Below are positions 29,432 through 38,256 of a stretch of 64,000 nucleotides of DNA, piece by piece. A model generated the notes under the pieces. It was not told the origin of the DNA. It searched no databases and saw only the letters and a list, made by a program, of their open reading frames with translations. A program made the position numbers and the translations under genes. Position 1 is the first letter of the stretch. The number at the start of each line of letters is the position of its first letter. The stretch is from Halomonas citrativorans (lineage in GTDB: Bacteria > Pseudomonadota > Gammaproteobacteria > Pseudomonadales > Halomonadaceae), in NCBI RefSeq assembly GCF_900163645.1, contig NZ_FUKM01000020.1, forward strand, positions 24,534-88,533, written 5' to 3'.

Positions 29432-30262
29432 ATGAAATTCATTGCTTCACTTATAATGCTTGCGCTGCTCAGCGGATGTGTGGGCATGGTCGCAAACTCT
29501 GAAAATTTAGAAGGCGCTGAGGCTACGCTTACGCCCCGAGGGGCAACCTATCAGGATCTCATTTCATTGCCACCACCTGCCGGCAAAATTTTTGTATCGG
29601 TTTATGATTTTAGAGATCAAACCGGGCAATATCGGCCCGCCCCAGCCAGCACGTTTTCAACAGCGGTTACCCAAGGTGCAGCGGCAATGCTAACCGGTGC
29701 ACTGGCCGACTCGGGCTGGTTTATTCCCCTTGAGCGGGTGGGGTTACAAAACCTGCTCACTGAGCGACGCATCATTCGTGCAGAATTTGAGCGCTTTGGC
29801 CAACCCGACTCGCTTCCTTCACTACGCGCGGCCTCGGTAATGCTGGAAGGCGGCATTATTGCGTATGAATCCAACGTGCGAACAGGGGGAGCTGGCGCTG
29901 AGTACTTTGGTATTGGCGCCTCAGGGCAGTATCAGGTTGACCAAGTAACGGTTAACTTGCGAGCCGTCGAGATATCTACAGGTGAAGTACTCGCTAACGT
30001 CACTACAACAAAAACCATCTACTCCAAAGAGTTAAGAGCTGGTATTTATCGATTTATTGATTTCCGACGTTTATTAGAAGCTGAAGCAGGCATTACCACG
30101 AATGAACCTGTTCAATTAGCGGTCATGTCGGCCATTGAATCTGCCGTTATTCATTTAGTAGCTCGTGGCGTTGAGAATAGCCTTTGGAACCTCTCAAACG
30201 GCGTAAACTTTCGGGAAACTATTTTATCTGATTACTTAACTTCACCGACTCCAATGCTATAA
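29432..30262 (+). CDS. csgG: Curli secretion channel CsgG
   Basis: A 276-residue outer-membrane lipoprotein (E. coli 277). Signal peptide and lipobox: IMLALLSGC, with the lipid-carrying Cys near residue 16. Then SLPPPAGKIFVSVYDFRDQT, the CsgG-domain start, and VGLQNLLTERRIIRAEFER. The transmembrane hairpins follow (GAEYFGIGASGQYQVDQVTV). The C-terminal segment AVMSAIESAVIHLVARGVENS is a conserved helix. CsgG nonamers form the pore through which CsgA and CsgB exit. A hairpin terminator lies 67 bases after its stop, so csgD-E-F-G may form one unit. Confidence 0.95.
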   Translation: MKFIASLIMLALLSGCVGMVANSENLEGAEATLTPRGATYQDLISLPPPAGKIFVSVYDFRDQTGQYRPAPASTFSTAVTQGAAAMLTGALADSGWFIPLERVGLQNLLTERRIIRAEFERFGQPDSLPSLRAASVMLEGGIIAYESNVRTGGAGAEYFGIGASGQYQVDQVTVNLRAVEISTGEVLANVTTTKTIYSKELRAGIYRFIDFRRLLEAEAGITTNEPVQLAVMSAIESAVIHLVARGVENSLWNLSNGVNFRETILSDYLTSPTPML

Positions 30263-30328
30263 GAAATGTTCTCCATAAAAAAAGCCATCTATTATGACTG
30301 AAAGGTTCAGCGAAACGGAACTTCCCCC

Positions 30329-30358
30329 CGGCTTAGCGTAAGCTAAGCCGATTTCTTT
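30329..30358 (+). terminator. Hairpin between csgG and csgB
   Basis: A 9-base perfect stem (CGGCTTAGC / GCTAAGCCG) with a GTAA loop and a T-rich tail (ATTTCTTTA), 67 bases after the csgG stop. It probably separates the csgDEFG transcript from csgBA. Confidence 0.75.
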
Positions 30359-30529
30359 ATAGTTAAAACAATCTGCCATTTAAACGTATGAGAAAGATCA
30401 TTAATAAGGCATAAAAAAGCACTAATAAATACGTCATTTAAATAATAAAAAGATGGATGGCGAAAAATTAAAAAAAGTCCAAACTCAATGTACCAAAGTA
30501 AAATAACACCAACATTGAGAGCTGAAAAA
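30351..30529 (+). promoter_or_regulatory. AT-rich presumed csgBA promoter region
   Basis: About 180 bases of very AT-rich sequence between the csgG terminator and the csgB start. A GAGAG ribosome-binding sequence lies near 30515. CsgD-dependent control is expected, but I cannot identify a specific operator or a certain -10 element. Confidence 0.4.
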
Positions 30530-31057
30530 ATGATCCGCAAACTCACTAGCATTCATTATTTCTCAGCGTTACTTCAAAAAGTAAACGTTAATACTGTTTT
30601 GTTAATGACGATACTTTTATTCGTTACAGGGCATGCTAGTGCGGAAACAAACCGTATTGAGCAATATTTCAATCAGGTTGACCCACACACCCACCAAGGC
30701 AACTACAGCATTATTTCTCAGATAGGTAATAACAACAGGGCAACGGTTAAACAATCTTACTCTGCTGCTTACCAGGCCGGTAACTTCTCGCATATCAGCC
30801 AATACGGTAATAAGAACACAGCCTCAATCACTCAAATTGGTGCTAGAAATTACGGCGTTATTCTTCAAGACGGTAATTATCACAACACCCAAATAAGCCA
30901 GTCCGGGAGCCAGCAAGAACAGGCAACATATGTTTCCCAGACAGGATTAAGAAGCGACATACACGTTTCACAATCGGGGAGTGGCTATCGCAGCATAGGC
31001 ATAGAACAGCAAGCATTCTCTGGCTATACACGACCAGTCACCGTCGAAACCTACTGA
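30530..31057 (+). CDS. csgB: Minor curlin / nucleator CsgB-like
   Basis: A 175-residue secreted protein from the ATG at 30530 (E. coli CsgB 151). The signal peptide contains VLLMTILLFVTGHASA. The mature region shows about five curlin-type repeats with the pattern Q-x-G-x2-N: IISQIGNNNRATVKQ, AYQAGNFSHISQYGNKN, SITQIGARNYGVILQDGNYHN, QISQSG... and HVSQSGSGY. The end is non-repetitive (GIEQQAFSGYTRPVTVETY), as in CsgB, where the last repeat anchors to the cell. Order and size support the nucleator over a second CsgA. It is followed 59 bases later by csgA. Confidence 0.85.
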   Translation: MIRKLTSIHYFSALLQKVNVNTVLLMTILLFVTGHASAETNRIEQYFNQVDPHTHQGNYSIISQIGNNNRATVKQSYSAAYQAGNFSHISQYGNKNTASITQIGARNYGVILQDGNYHNTQISQSGSQQEQATYVSQTGLRSDIHVSQSGSGYRSIGIEQQAFSGYTRPVTVETY

Positions 31058-31116
31058 GCAATACTTCTGTTGTCTCAGTAACAACCAAAGCAAGCATAAC
31101 AGGATGGGGAAACATC

Positions 31117-32085
31117 ATGAAAATCCAAATCACAACGATCGCTGCTGCCGTTGCCTTCGCTATGAGCACGGCTGCTTTCGCACAGTTTGCAGGCAGTGAC
31201 TCAACTATTTACCAGGATGGTGATCGCAATACCAACACTATCACTCAGTGGGGCACGCAAACCTCACGTGTGTATCAAGAAGGTCGCGGTAACGCCACCA
31301 CCGTTTCACAAGATGATATTTCAGGAGTGGCAACAACACAGCCTGGCCAGAACAACTCGGGTATTGACCAGATTGGTGGCGGAAACTCGGCGGGCGTTAC
31401 TCAATTAGGCGCGTGGAACAACTCAACCGTATACCAGGAAGGCTTTAATAACGATGCAGCCGTTGATCAGGACGGTGCTACAAATATTTCTGTGACAACG
31501 CAAACTGGCTTGTCCAATAACGTTAGTGCGACTCAGAATGGCCGTCTTAACGATAGCTATGCCTACCAGCAAGGTCGCAACAATGAAGCGACCGTTGATC
31601 AGGAAGGTTTTGAAAATATTTCTGTGGCAACACAAACTGGCTTTTCCAATGACGTCAGTGTGGCTCAGGGTGGCCTATTTAACGATAGCTATGCCTACCA
31701 GCAGGGTTACGGCAATGAAGCGACCATTACTCAGGAAGGCATTGAGAACAAGTCCGTCGTTGAAGAAATCGGCAGCTTCAATGAAGCAACCATTACTCAG
31801 ATTGGCAATGATAACGATAGCTACGCTCACCTAAACGGTGATCATAATGTGGCCAACGTTAGCCAGAATGGTAACTCACTTGAAAGCACCATTTTAGCCA
31901 GTGGCAACCATAATACTCATGACGTCATGCAGTCTGGCCGTGGGCATGACTCCTATATCAATACCCAAGGCAGCGGTAACGTGCATAACGTTACCCAAAG
32001 CGGTACTTTCTGGGGCGGTGCTCATACCTCCAGCATCGTGACCTATGGCCATGGCAACCTTAATACAGTAAGCCAAGGCCATTAA
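31117..32085 (+). CDS. csgA: Major curlin subunit CsgA, enlarged
   Basis: A 322-residue secreted amyloid subunit, about twice the E. coli length (151). A signal peptide ends AAFA (residue 22). The rest is about 13 curlin repeats of roughly 22 residues following x5-Q-x-G-x2-N, for example STIYQDGDRNTNTITQ, EATVDQEGFENISVATQTG and EATITQEGIENKSV. The middle repeats come in pairs: a 132-base unit (31483-31614) is repeated almost exactly at 31615-31746, so the gene has grown by duplication. Each repeat is predicted to form one beta-strand-turn-strand rung of the fibre. It is exported through CsgG, nucleated by CsgB, and followed by a terminator. Confidence 0.93.
   Translation: MKIQITTIAAAVAFAMSTAAFAQFAGSDSTIYQDGDRNTNTITQWGTQTSRVYQEGRGNATTVSQDDISGVATTQPGQNNSGIDQIGGGNSAGVTQLGAWNNSTVYQEGFNNDAAVDQDGATNISVTTQTGLSNNVSATQNGRLNDSYAYQQGRNNEATVDQEGFENISVATQTGFSNDVSVAQGGLFNDSYAYQQGYGNEATITQEGIENKSVVEEIGSFNEATITQIGNDNDSYAHLNGDHNVANVSQNGNSLESTILASGNHNTHDVMQSGRGHDSYINTQGSGNVHNVTQSGTFWGGAHTSSIVTYGHGNLNTVSQGH
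31483..31746 (+). repeat. 132-bp tandem duplication inside csgA
   Basis: Two consecutive 132-base units (44 codons, two curlin repeats) starting at 31483 and 31615 share long near-identical stretches such as AACGATAGCTATGCCTACCA and AATGAAGCGACC. A more diverged third unit follows. This is recent in-frame expansion. Confidence 0.85.
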
Positions 32086-32105
32086 GCATAGGGCGTACGC
32101 ATCCA

Positions 32106-32131
32106 AACCGTCCCACTCGGGGCGGTTTTTT
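32106..32131 (+). terminator. Intrinsic terminator after csgA
   Basis: A 9-base stem (AACCGTCCC / GGGGCGGTT, one G-T pair) with a 4-base loop and a run of six T, 21 bases after the csgA stop. Confidence 0.85.
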
Positions 32132-32161
32132 AATGTTTATAGAAAATACCTTAAAAATGGG

Positions 32162-32524
32162 TTAACGAACCCCGACCGTTACCGTTGACCCTAGCCCTTG
32201 GGTAGATGAACGCGAGCGGTTGCCGCCTTTCTGAATATCCACATCCAGGCGCTGGCTATCACTTAATAATGTCACCGTACCCTCAAGCGACGACCCGATA
32301 AACGTATACTCTTTGGGTACCGTACCGTGCTCTTCAATATGCTCGGTAGTTTGACCATCGTGAGTGATGCGCCAATGTGCGGAGAACTCAGCACCAGGCG
32401 TTCCTCCCATCGCAATATGGATCTGGCTCATGCTCTGCTCCTCAGAGGCAAAGGTACTAACGGAGAGCCCCATAGCAAACACCGCTATAAAAACCTTTGG
32501 AAGAGTCGATAATTGTTGTTGCAT
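32162..32524 (-). CDS. Small secreted beta-rich protein next to curli genes, unknown
   Basis: About 120 residues from the ATG at 32524 (GAGG about 11 bases upstream). A signal peptide (VFIAVFAMGLSVSTFAS) precedes a mature part of about 95 residues with alternating polar/hydrophobic residues: QIHIAMGGTPGAEFSAHWRI, TVTLLSDSQRLDVDIQ and STVTVGVR. I do not recognise the family. Size, predicted beta content, secretion and position convergent with csgA recall the periplasmic curlin-binding proteins CsgC and CsgH, which prevent premature fibre formation; no other csgC candidate is present. This is inference from context and general features only. No cysteine is visible in the mature part, unlike CsgC. 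Confidence 0.6.
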   Translation of the reverse strand: MQQQLSTLPKVFIAVFAMGLSVSTFASEEQSMSQIHIAMGGTPGAEFSAHWRITHDGQTTEHIEEHGTVPKEYTFIGSSLEGTVTLLSDSQRLDVDIQKGGNRSRSSTQGLGSTVTVGVR

Positions 32525-32545
32525 GGTAGCGACCTCACTAACGAT

Positions 32546-32573
32546 AAAGCCGCTCGGCATGAGCGGCTTTAAT
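32546..32573 (-). terminator. Intrinsic terminator of hemL
   Basis: A 10-base stem (AAAGCCGCTC / GAGCGGCTTT) with a 5-base loop, just beyond the hemL stop on the minus strand and before the small secreted-protein gene. Confidence 0.8.
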
Positions 32574-32608
32574 AGTTTAGCAGAGCAACGTCTTTCAGTT
32601 ACATTGAG

Positions 32609-33889
32609 TTACATAACACTAAAGGCTTTTTCTGCAGCGTCCAACGTAAATTGGATATCCTCAGGCGTATGAGCGCTCGACATAAAGCCTGCTTCAAACG
32701 CCGAAGGGGCCAGATAAACGCCGTGATCCAGCATCGCGCCAAAGAAGCGGCGGAACGCCTCGGGGTCACACGCGGTAGCCTGGGCAAAGTTATCCACACG
32801 GCGTTGAGAGGTGAAAAACAGCCCAAACATGCCACCCGCTGACTGTGTCATCATTGAGACACCTGCCGCATTAGCACGCTCTTTCAGGCCGCTGCAAAGT
32901 GTTTCAACCCGCTGAGAAAGCGCGTCATGAAAGCCAGGGACCTGGAGCTTGGTTAATAACGCAACACCTGCCGCCATCGCCAAAGGGTTACCCGACAGCG
33001 TACCTGCCTGATAAATCGGCCCCAAGGGGGAGATGTTTTGCATAATCTCGCGCTTGCCGCCAAACGCGCCTACTGGCATACCGCCACCAACAATCTTACC
33101 CAGGCACGTTAAATCGGGGGTAATGCCGTAATGTGCCTGAGCACCACCCAGTGCAACGCGGAACCCGGTCATGACTTCATCGAAAATCAGGATGCTTTCA
33201 TGTTCGTTACACACCCGGCGCAGTGTTTCCAAAAAACCCGGCTGGGGAGGAATACAGTTCATGTTACCCGCGACAGGTTCAACGATGATGCAGGCAATCT
33301 GGTCGCCGATTTCAGCAAAGCACGCTTCAACACCTTCAATATCGTTATAGGAGAGCGTAATGGTGTGCTCGGCAAGTGACGCGGGAACACCTGGCGAGCT
33401 GGGCTCGCCATGGGTGAGCGCGCCAGAGCCCGCTTTTACCAGCAACGAATCTGAATGGCCGTGATAGTTACCTTCAAACTTAACGATCTTATCGCGCCCG
33501 GTGGTGCCGCGTGCCAAGCGGATCGCCGACATGGTGGCTTCCGTACCAGAACTGGTCATGCGCACCATTTCCATGGTGGGGATCATTTCGCAGATCAGGT
33601 CTGCCATGGTGGTTTCAACCGCGGTCGGGGTACCAAACGAGAGACCGTTATCCAAACGAGCACGTACCGCCGCCAGAACATCCTGGTCCGCGTGACCGGT
33701 AATCATTGGGCCCCAGGAACCTACATAGTCCACGTAGCGGTTGCCTTCCACATCAAACAGATAAGCGCCCTGGGCGCGCTCCATAAATACCGGCGGACGG
33801 TGCAGGCCTTTAAACGCACGTACCGGCGAATTTACGCCACCTGGAATATGGCGGCTAGCAAGCTCAAACAGTTCAGCAGATGTGGTCAT
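32609..33889 (-). CDS. hemL: Glutamate-1-semialdehyde 2,1-aminomutase
   Basis: A 426-residue PLP enzyme, the usual length. The start is [37 protein letters not shown] positions the phosphate; [11 protein letters not shown] holds the conserved Asp that binds PLP nitrogen; [17 protein letters not shown] contains the Schiff-base lysine (in LGKIVGGG). [16 protein letters not shown] follows. It converts glutamate-1-semialdehyde to 5-aminolevulinate, the entry to heme synthesis by the C5 route. thiD starts upstream on the same strand, with a 36-base gap. A perfect DnaA-box 9-mer lies in the gene at 32790. Confidence 0.97.
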   Translation of the reverse strand: MTTSAELFELASRHIPGGVNSPVRAFKGLHRPPVFMERAQGAYLFDVEGNRYVDYVGSWGPMITGHADQDVLAAVRARLDNGLSFGTPTAVETTMADLICEMIPTMEMVRMTSSGTEATMSAIRLARGTTGRDKIVKFEGNYHGHSDSLLVKAGSGALTHGEPSSPGVPASLAEHTITLSYNDIEGVEACFAEIGDQIACIIVEPVAGNMNCIPPQPGFLETLRRVCNEHESILIFDEVMTGFRVALGGAQAHYGITPDLTCLGKIVGGGMPVGAFGGKREIMQNISPLGPIYQAGTLSGNPLAMAAGVALLTKLQVPGFHDALSQRVETLCSGLKERANAAGVSMMTQSAGGMFGLFFTSQRRVDNFAQATACDPEAFRRFFGAMLDHGVYLAPSAFEAGFMSSAHTPEDIQFTLDAAEKAFSVM

Positions 33890-33925
33890 GGCGTCCTCAA
33901 TATCAATGGCATAGCGCGAATAAAA

Positions 33926-34738
33926 TCAAAAGCGAACCGGCCGTGGCAAGCGGTTAGGTAAACACTGCCCACTAGGCGGCTGATATCCATGAGACAGACT
34001 CTCCCAGGTAAAGTGCTGGGCCTGTTCACAGGCCGTCGACAAACGCTCACCGGCGGCCAGGCGTGCCGCAATGGCAGATGCCAAGGTGCAGCCTGAGCCG
34101 TGAAACCGTTCCGGCAGGCGTGGCCACTGCCATTGGCGCGTGGTATCCGGCGAGTGCAGCGTATTAACAACCTGCTGCTCGTTACCTGGAACAGGCTCAT
34201 CGGTCGCGGTTACTAAAATAGCCTGACAACCCTGGGATAAAAGCGCGACGGCGCGCGCCGTATCATCCAAGGGGCCGTCAATCTCAGGGGTGAGCTGCTT
34301 AAGCTCATAACGGTTGGGGGTTAAGATATCCACAAGCGGTAGCAGGCGATTCGCATAGAGCCGTTGCAATTGGGGTGTGGATAACTCAGTGCCACCACCA
34401 GCTTTAAGTACCGGGTCGGCCACAACTGGGATGCCTGGAAAACGGCGAATAATCTGCTCGGCCGCCCTTAGCGTTGCCTCATCTGCCAACAGGCCCAGTT
34501 TGATCGCTGCAATCTGCATCCCGCTGAGCGCCTCTGCCATTTGGCGCATCAATGCTGGGTCTGCCGGAACGACATGGCTCACGTTATGGCAGTTTTGCAC
34601 CGTTAACGCGGTGGGAATCGTCACTGCCCAACCGCCACAGGCGGCAATGGCTTCGCTATCTGCAACCAAACCCGCTCCGCCCGTCGGGTCATGGCCCGCC
34701 AGTACTAAAACAACCGGTGAAAGAGGTTGGCGCATCAA
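33926..34738 (-). CDS. thiD: Hydroxymethylpyrimidine/phosphomethylpyrimidine kinase
   Basis: A 270-residue ribokinase-fold enzyme. VLVLAGHDPTGGAGLVADSE is the family start (substrate loop). Then ALTVQNCHNV, IKLGLLADEATLRAAEQII, VVADPVLKAGGG, LTPNRYELKQL, and near the end FHGSGCTLASAIAARLAAGE, with the anion hole and catalytic Asp replaced by the GSGCT loop typical of the family. It phosphorylates the pyrimidine precursor of thiamine twice. It overlaps the hemJ-like gene by 4 bases and precedes hemL. The hemL-thiD pairing is common in gammaproteobacteria. Confidence 0.92.
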   Translation of the reverse strand: MMRQPLSPVVLVLAGHDPTGGAGLVADSEAIAACGGWAVTIPTALTVQNCHNVSHVVPADPALMRQMAEALSGMQIAAIKLGLLADEATLRAAEQIIRRFPGIPVVADPVLKAGGGTELSTPQLQRLYANRLLPLVDILTPNRYELKQLTPEIDGPLDDTARAVALLSQGCQAILVTATDEPVPGNEQQVVNTLHSPDTTRQWQWPRLPERFHGSGCTLASAIAARLAAGERLSTACEQAQHFTWESLSHGYQPPSGQCLPNRLPRPVRF

Positions 34739-35166
34739 AAAGGTTTCACAACGGCAAGTAGAATAATCGCCACTAGCGCAATCACCGGCGCTTCATTGAA
34801 CCAGCGAAAGAACGTGTGGCTTTTCGTACAGCGATCCTGGGCAAACTGCTTTAAGTAAATCAGGCAGACGTGATGATAGGCGATCAGCAATACCACAAAG
34901 GTGAGTTTAACGTGCATCCAGCCTTGGCTGAACCAGCCGGGCACCAGGTACAGCATCGCCCCGCCAAAGATAAGCACCAGTATCATGGAAGGCGTCATGA
35001 TGCCGCGATAAAGCTTACGCTCCATGGTTTTGAAATAGGCGATAGCTTGATCGTCGCCTTTATCCCGTGCCATGGCGTGATACACATACAGCCGCGGCAA
35101 ATAAAACAGGGCGGCAAACCAAGTCACCATGGTCATTAAATGCAGGGCCTTCAACCATAGATACAT
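34735..35166 (-). CDS. hemJ: Protoporphyrinogen oxidase HemJ-like membrane protein
   Basis: A 143-residue inner-membrane protein with about four transmembrane helices. It starts MYLWLKALHLMTMVTWFAAL, with a conserved His near residue 9. FYLPRLYVYHAM, MERKLYRGIMTPSMILVLIF and LIAYHHVCLIYLKQFA follow. These match the UPF0093/HemJ family, which oxidises protoporphyrinogen IX to protoporphyrin IX. Its position with thiD and hemL fits a heme role. The name CopD-like is sometimes used for the fold. Confidence 0.88.
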   Translation of the reverse strand: MYLWLKALHLMTMVTWFAALFYLPRLYVYHAMARDKGDDQAIAYFKTMERKLYRGIMTPSMILVLIFGGAMLYLVPGWFSQGWMHVKLTFVVLLIAYHHVCLIYLKQFAQDRCTKSHTFFRWFNEAPVIALVAIILLAVVKPF

Positions 35167-35175
35167 TGTCTCTCC

Positions 35176-36984
35176 TTATACGGGCGAATCATTCGCTTTC
35201 GGGTCAGTACGGGTATTTGGGTCAGAATAGTAATAATAACGCTCAATGGCACCACGGGTGATGATACCTGAAATTCGCTGCCGCTTTGGCCGATAACCGT
35301 GCACGACATAAAGCGCGCCCAAGGCATCGTCTTGAAGCTTTACAAACGCCTCTGACAGGGTGGCCTGTAGGCCAATCGGCGCAAGTTCCAGGCGCTGGCC
35401 CGGAATTTCCAGTAAATCGACGGATTCATTATCAGGAGGAGCATCGCCATCAAGCGCTTCATCGTGCTCCAAAAGCCACCGCGCCAGCGCCGACGCTTTT
35501 GATGCTAGTACCGATTTTTCTTCATTTGAACGCTCAATAATCAGCCAGACAGGGTTGGTTTCCAGTAGTTTTCGTGCCTGCTCAAACGTTACCTTGCGCT
35601 CAGTACGTACCAGGCTTCGCTCCATCACCGCAGGCACCGACACGCGGGAAAGCGCCTGCATTAAGGGCTGTTGAAGCGGGTGCAGCCCATAGCGTACGGA
35701 GCTAATAAAAAATCCTTCACAACCGGTAAGCTGGCGCGAGGTCAAGCAAGCAACGACTACCACCAACATACCCGGCAACATGACATGAGGTGTATGAGTA
35801 AGCTCCAACAGCGCCATTAACGCCGCAAGCGGCGCTTGCAACACCGCCCCCATCATGGCCGCCATACCTAACATGGCGTAAATGCCAGGGTCTGAGGCTT
35901 TATCAGGCCATAGCCAGCCACCCAATATACCGCCCAGCGCGCCTGTCGCTGCGCCAATCACCAGCGTGGGGCCAATAATTCCGATGGGTACGCCACCCGA
36001 TACGGTCAGGGCGGTAATTAAAAGCTTGGCAATCATCAGCGCCAGCAACACGTTAATGTCCAACTGATTATTAAGCGCCGCCGCTACACTGTCGTAGCCA
36101 ATTCCCTGAACCTGCGGAAACCACCAGGCCACAACCCCGGTCGCCACACCCACACAAGCCAAACGAAGCCATAACGGCCATGCCTGCATGCGTTTGTTAC
36201 GTGAAATATGAATAAACAGCCCCGCCAATAGCCCGACCACAAGGCCGAGTACAATGACCCACGGTAAATTCATGAGCGAACCCAGCACGACCTCGGGGAT
36301 ACGAAAAGCCGGCTCATTGCCATACACCATCTGCGCAATGAGCGCCGCCATCGTAGAGGCTAAAATCACCGGCATAAAGCTCATCAGGGTATACTCCATC
36401 ATGACGACTTCCATGGCGAAGATGACCCCGGCAACCGGTGTATTGAACGATGCTGAAATCCCCGCCGCCGTTCCACAGGCAACCAAAACGCGCAGGCTGT
36501 TATTGGGCAACCGAAGCTTAACTCCCAGCCCGCTTGACGCGGCAGCGCCTAAATGAATAGCCGGGCCTTCCCGCCCGGCAGAGAGCCCACCAAGAACCGA
36601 CACCACCCCCACCCACCATTGATTCAGCCAGTTTCGCATTGGAAAGCGGCCCTGGTGATAAGAGAGGCGCTCAATAACGTGCCCTACCCCCATCTTTTGG
36701 GCAGTGGCTTTTTGCCGATAAAGCAGCAGACCCAGCACGCTAACGGCAATAATAGGCAGCAGTGAGCGCAGCCACGGAGGCAGACCTTCAAATCCTTCCG
36801 GGTTTCCATCCGGCATATAAAACACTGCCCCCGCTTCGAGCAGTAGCCGGAAGGCGACCATCGCCGCCCCCGTAATGATCCCCGACACTAACCCCAATAC
36901 GCACAGTTGAGGCAACGCATCAACATGGGCCAACTGGCGTCGAAAACCCTCGAGGGTAAAATCTGATCGGGAAAAACGCGCCAC
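35176..36984 (-). CDS. CLC-family chloride channel/antiporter with C-terminal CBS region
   Basis: A 602-residue membrane protein. The CLC core (to about residue 435) holds the selectivity-filter loops: AGREGPAIHLGAAASSGLG near residue 140, where the gating Glu is in GREGP; the GGVPIGIIGPTLVIGAATGA loop; and MAAMMGAVLQAPLAALMALLE. The first CLC filter loop is less typical (the expected GSGIP reads GLSAGREGP context). The C-terminal ~170 residues form a cytoplasmic CBS pair, likely regulatory. It could be a H+/Cl- exchanger. It precedes hemJ on the same strand with a 9-base gap. Confidence 0.88.
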   Translation of the reverse strand: MARFSRSDFTLEGFRRQLAHVDALPQLCVLGLVSGIITGAAMVAFRLLLEAGAVFYMPDGNPEGFEGLPPWLRSLLPIIAVSVLGLLLYRQKATAQKMGVGHVIERLSYHQGRFPMRNWLNQWWVGVVSVLGGLSAGREGPAIHLGAAASSGLGVKLRLPNNSLRVLVACGTAAGISASFNTPVAGVIFAMEVVMMEYTLMSFMPVILASTMAALIAQMVYGNEPAFRIPEVVLGSLMNLPWVIVLGLVVGLLAGLFIHISRNKRMQAWPLWLRLACVGVATGVVAWWFPQVQGIGYDSVAAALNNQLDINVLLALMIAKLLITALTVSGGVPIGIIGPTLVIGAATGALGGILGGWLWPDKASDPGIYAMLGMAAMMGAVLQAPLAALMALLELTHTPHVMLPGMLVVVVACLTSRQLTGCEGFFISSVRYGLHPLQQPLMQALSRVSVPAVMERSLVRTERKVTFEQARKLLETNPVWLIIERSNEEKSVLASKASALARWLLEHDEALDGDAPPDNESVDLLEIPGQRLELAPIGLQATLSEAFVKLQDDALGALYVVHGYRPKRQRISGIITRGAIERYYYYSDPNTRTDPKANDSPV

Positions 36985-37118
36985 GACGACCTTCCTTTAC
37001 GCATGTAGTGTAGTTCTCTTGTGTATCATAGCCCGATACGCTTCGACAGCCTGCGCCAATCTGTTTAGGCTGTTAATTATTACCCTGTCTCGAATGTGCA
37101 ACGTGTAAGGAGTCGTTT

Positions 37119-38153
37119 GTGATTAAGGTCGGCATTGTCGGCGGTACCGGTTATACCGGCGTTGAGCTACTGCGGTTACTCGCCCAGCATCCCCATGTCA
37201 GCGTTGAAGCCATTACCTCGCGCTCGGAAGCCGGCGTAAAGGTATGCGATATGTATCCCAATCTGCGCGGCCACTACGACACATTGACGTTCAGTGAGCC
37301 CGATGCAAAGCAGTTGGGCGATATGGATGCGGTATTTTTCGCCACTCCCCACGGTGTTGCCCACGCCTTGGCAGGTGAGCTTTTGGACAAAGGCACACGC
37401 ATTATCGACCTGTCGGCTGACTTCCGCCTGCGTGATGCCAAGGTATGGAGCGAGTGGTACGGCCAACCTCACGGTGCGCCTTCGCTGCTTGAAGAAGCGG
37501 TCTATGGCCTGCCCGAGATGCACCGCGAAAAAATCAAAACGGCGCGCCTAGTGGCCGTGCCTGGCTGCTATCCAACCGCTGTACAGCTGGGCTACCTGCC
37601 GCTGATAGAAGCCGGGCTGATTGATCCTCAACAGCTGATTGCCGACTGTAAATCGGGCGTGACGGGGGCAGGCCGAGGGGCCAAGGTGCCTTCACTACTG
37701 GCGGAAGCCAGTGAGTCCTTCAAAGCTTACGGCGCCTCAGGGCATCGTCATTTGCCCGAAATCCGCCAGGGCCTTGGCGATATGCAGGCGCATCCGGTGG
37801 GGCTGACCTTCGTTCCTCATTTAACGCCGATGATTCGGGGTATTCACGCGACACTTTATGGTCAGCTCACCACCTCGGTGGATGACCTTCAGGCGCTGTT
37901 TGAAAATCGTTATGCAAGCGAGCCCTTTGTTGATGTGATGCCTGCGGGCAGCCATCCTGAAACGCGCAGCGTTAAAGGCATCAACACCTGCCGCCTGGCC
38001 GTACATCGCCCGGAGAACAGCAACACGGTCGTTGTGTTATCGGTCATTGATAACCTGGTGAAAGGCGCCTCGGGCCAAGCCATCCAAAACCTCAACCTAA
38101 TGTTTGGATTCGAGGAGAACATGGGCCTCACCGCCCCTGCCTTGATGCCATAA
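37119..38153 (+). CDS. argC: N-acetyl-gamma-glutamyl-phosphate reductase
   Basis: A 344-residue dehydrogenase. The start [20 protein letters not shown] has the NADP-binding GxxGxx[19 protein letters not shown] and the active-site [13 protein letters not shown] (catalytic Cys) are diagnostic. [15 protein letters not shown] and [18 protein letters not shown] follow. It catalyses the third step of arginine synthesis. The start is GTG, preceded by AAGGAG. It is divergent from the CLC gene and followed by the separate erpA promoter. Confidence 0.97.
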   Translation: MIKVGIVGGTGYTGVELLRLLAQHPHVSVEAITSRSEAGVKVCDMYPNLRGHYDTLTFSEPDAKQLGDMDAVFFATPHGVAHALAGELLDKGTRIIDLSADFRLRDAKVWSEWYGQPHGAPSLLEEAVYGLPEMHREKIKTARLVAVPGCYPTAVQLGYLPLIEAGLIDPQQLIADCKSGVTGAGRGAKVPSLLAEASESFKAYGASGHRHLPEIRQGLGDMQAHPVGLTFVPHLTPMIRGIHATLYGQLTTSVDDLQALFENRYASEPFVDVMPAGSHPETRSVKGINTCRLAVHRPENSNTVVVLSVIDNLVKGASGQAIQNLNLMFGFEENMGLTAPALMP

Positions 38154-38178
38154 GCCACGTACAAAATCCCGGCAATAG

Positions 38179-38208
38179 TTGACCCTTTTGCTGGGAATTA
38201 TCCATAAT
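38179..38208 (+). promoter_or_regulatory. Sigma-70-type promoter for erpA
   Basis: TTGACC at 38179-38184 and CATAAT at 38203-38208 with an 18-base spacer, about 48 bases before the erpA start. I see no clear IscR-type site. Confidence 0.6.
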
Positions 38209-38256
38209 CATCTTCCAATGCTGATTATTCGTTCTTAAAGCTCGCGGGAGGTACCC

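Noticed and set aside
31189..32083. Periodic repeats that could be mistaken for a CRISPR array
   Set aside because: The repeats are in-frame curlin motifs of one open reading frame with divergent copies and no spacers of constant length.
33455..33961. Plus-strand open frame opposite hemL (168 codons)
   Set aside because: Antisense to hemL, no domain or ribosome-binding site.
36195..36215. GTTACGTGAAAT, a parS-like half site in the CLC gene
   Set aside because: Too many mismatches to the 16-base palindrome and not symmetrical.
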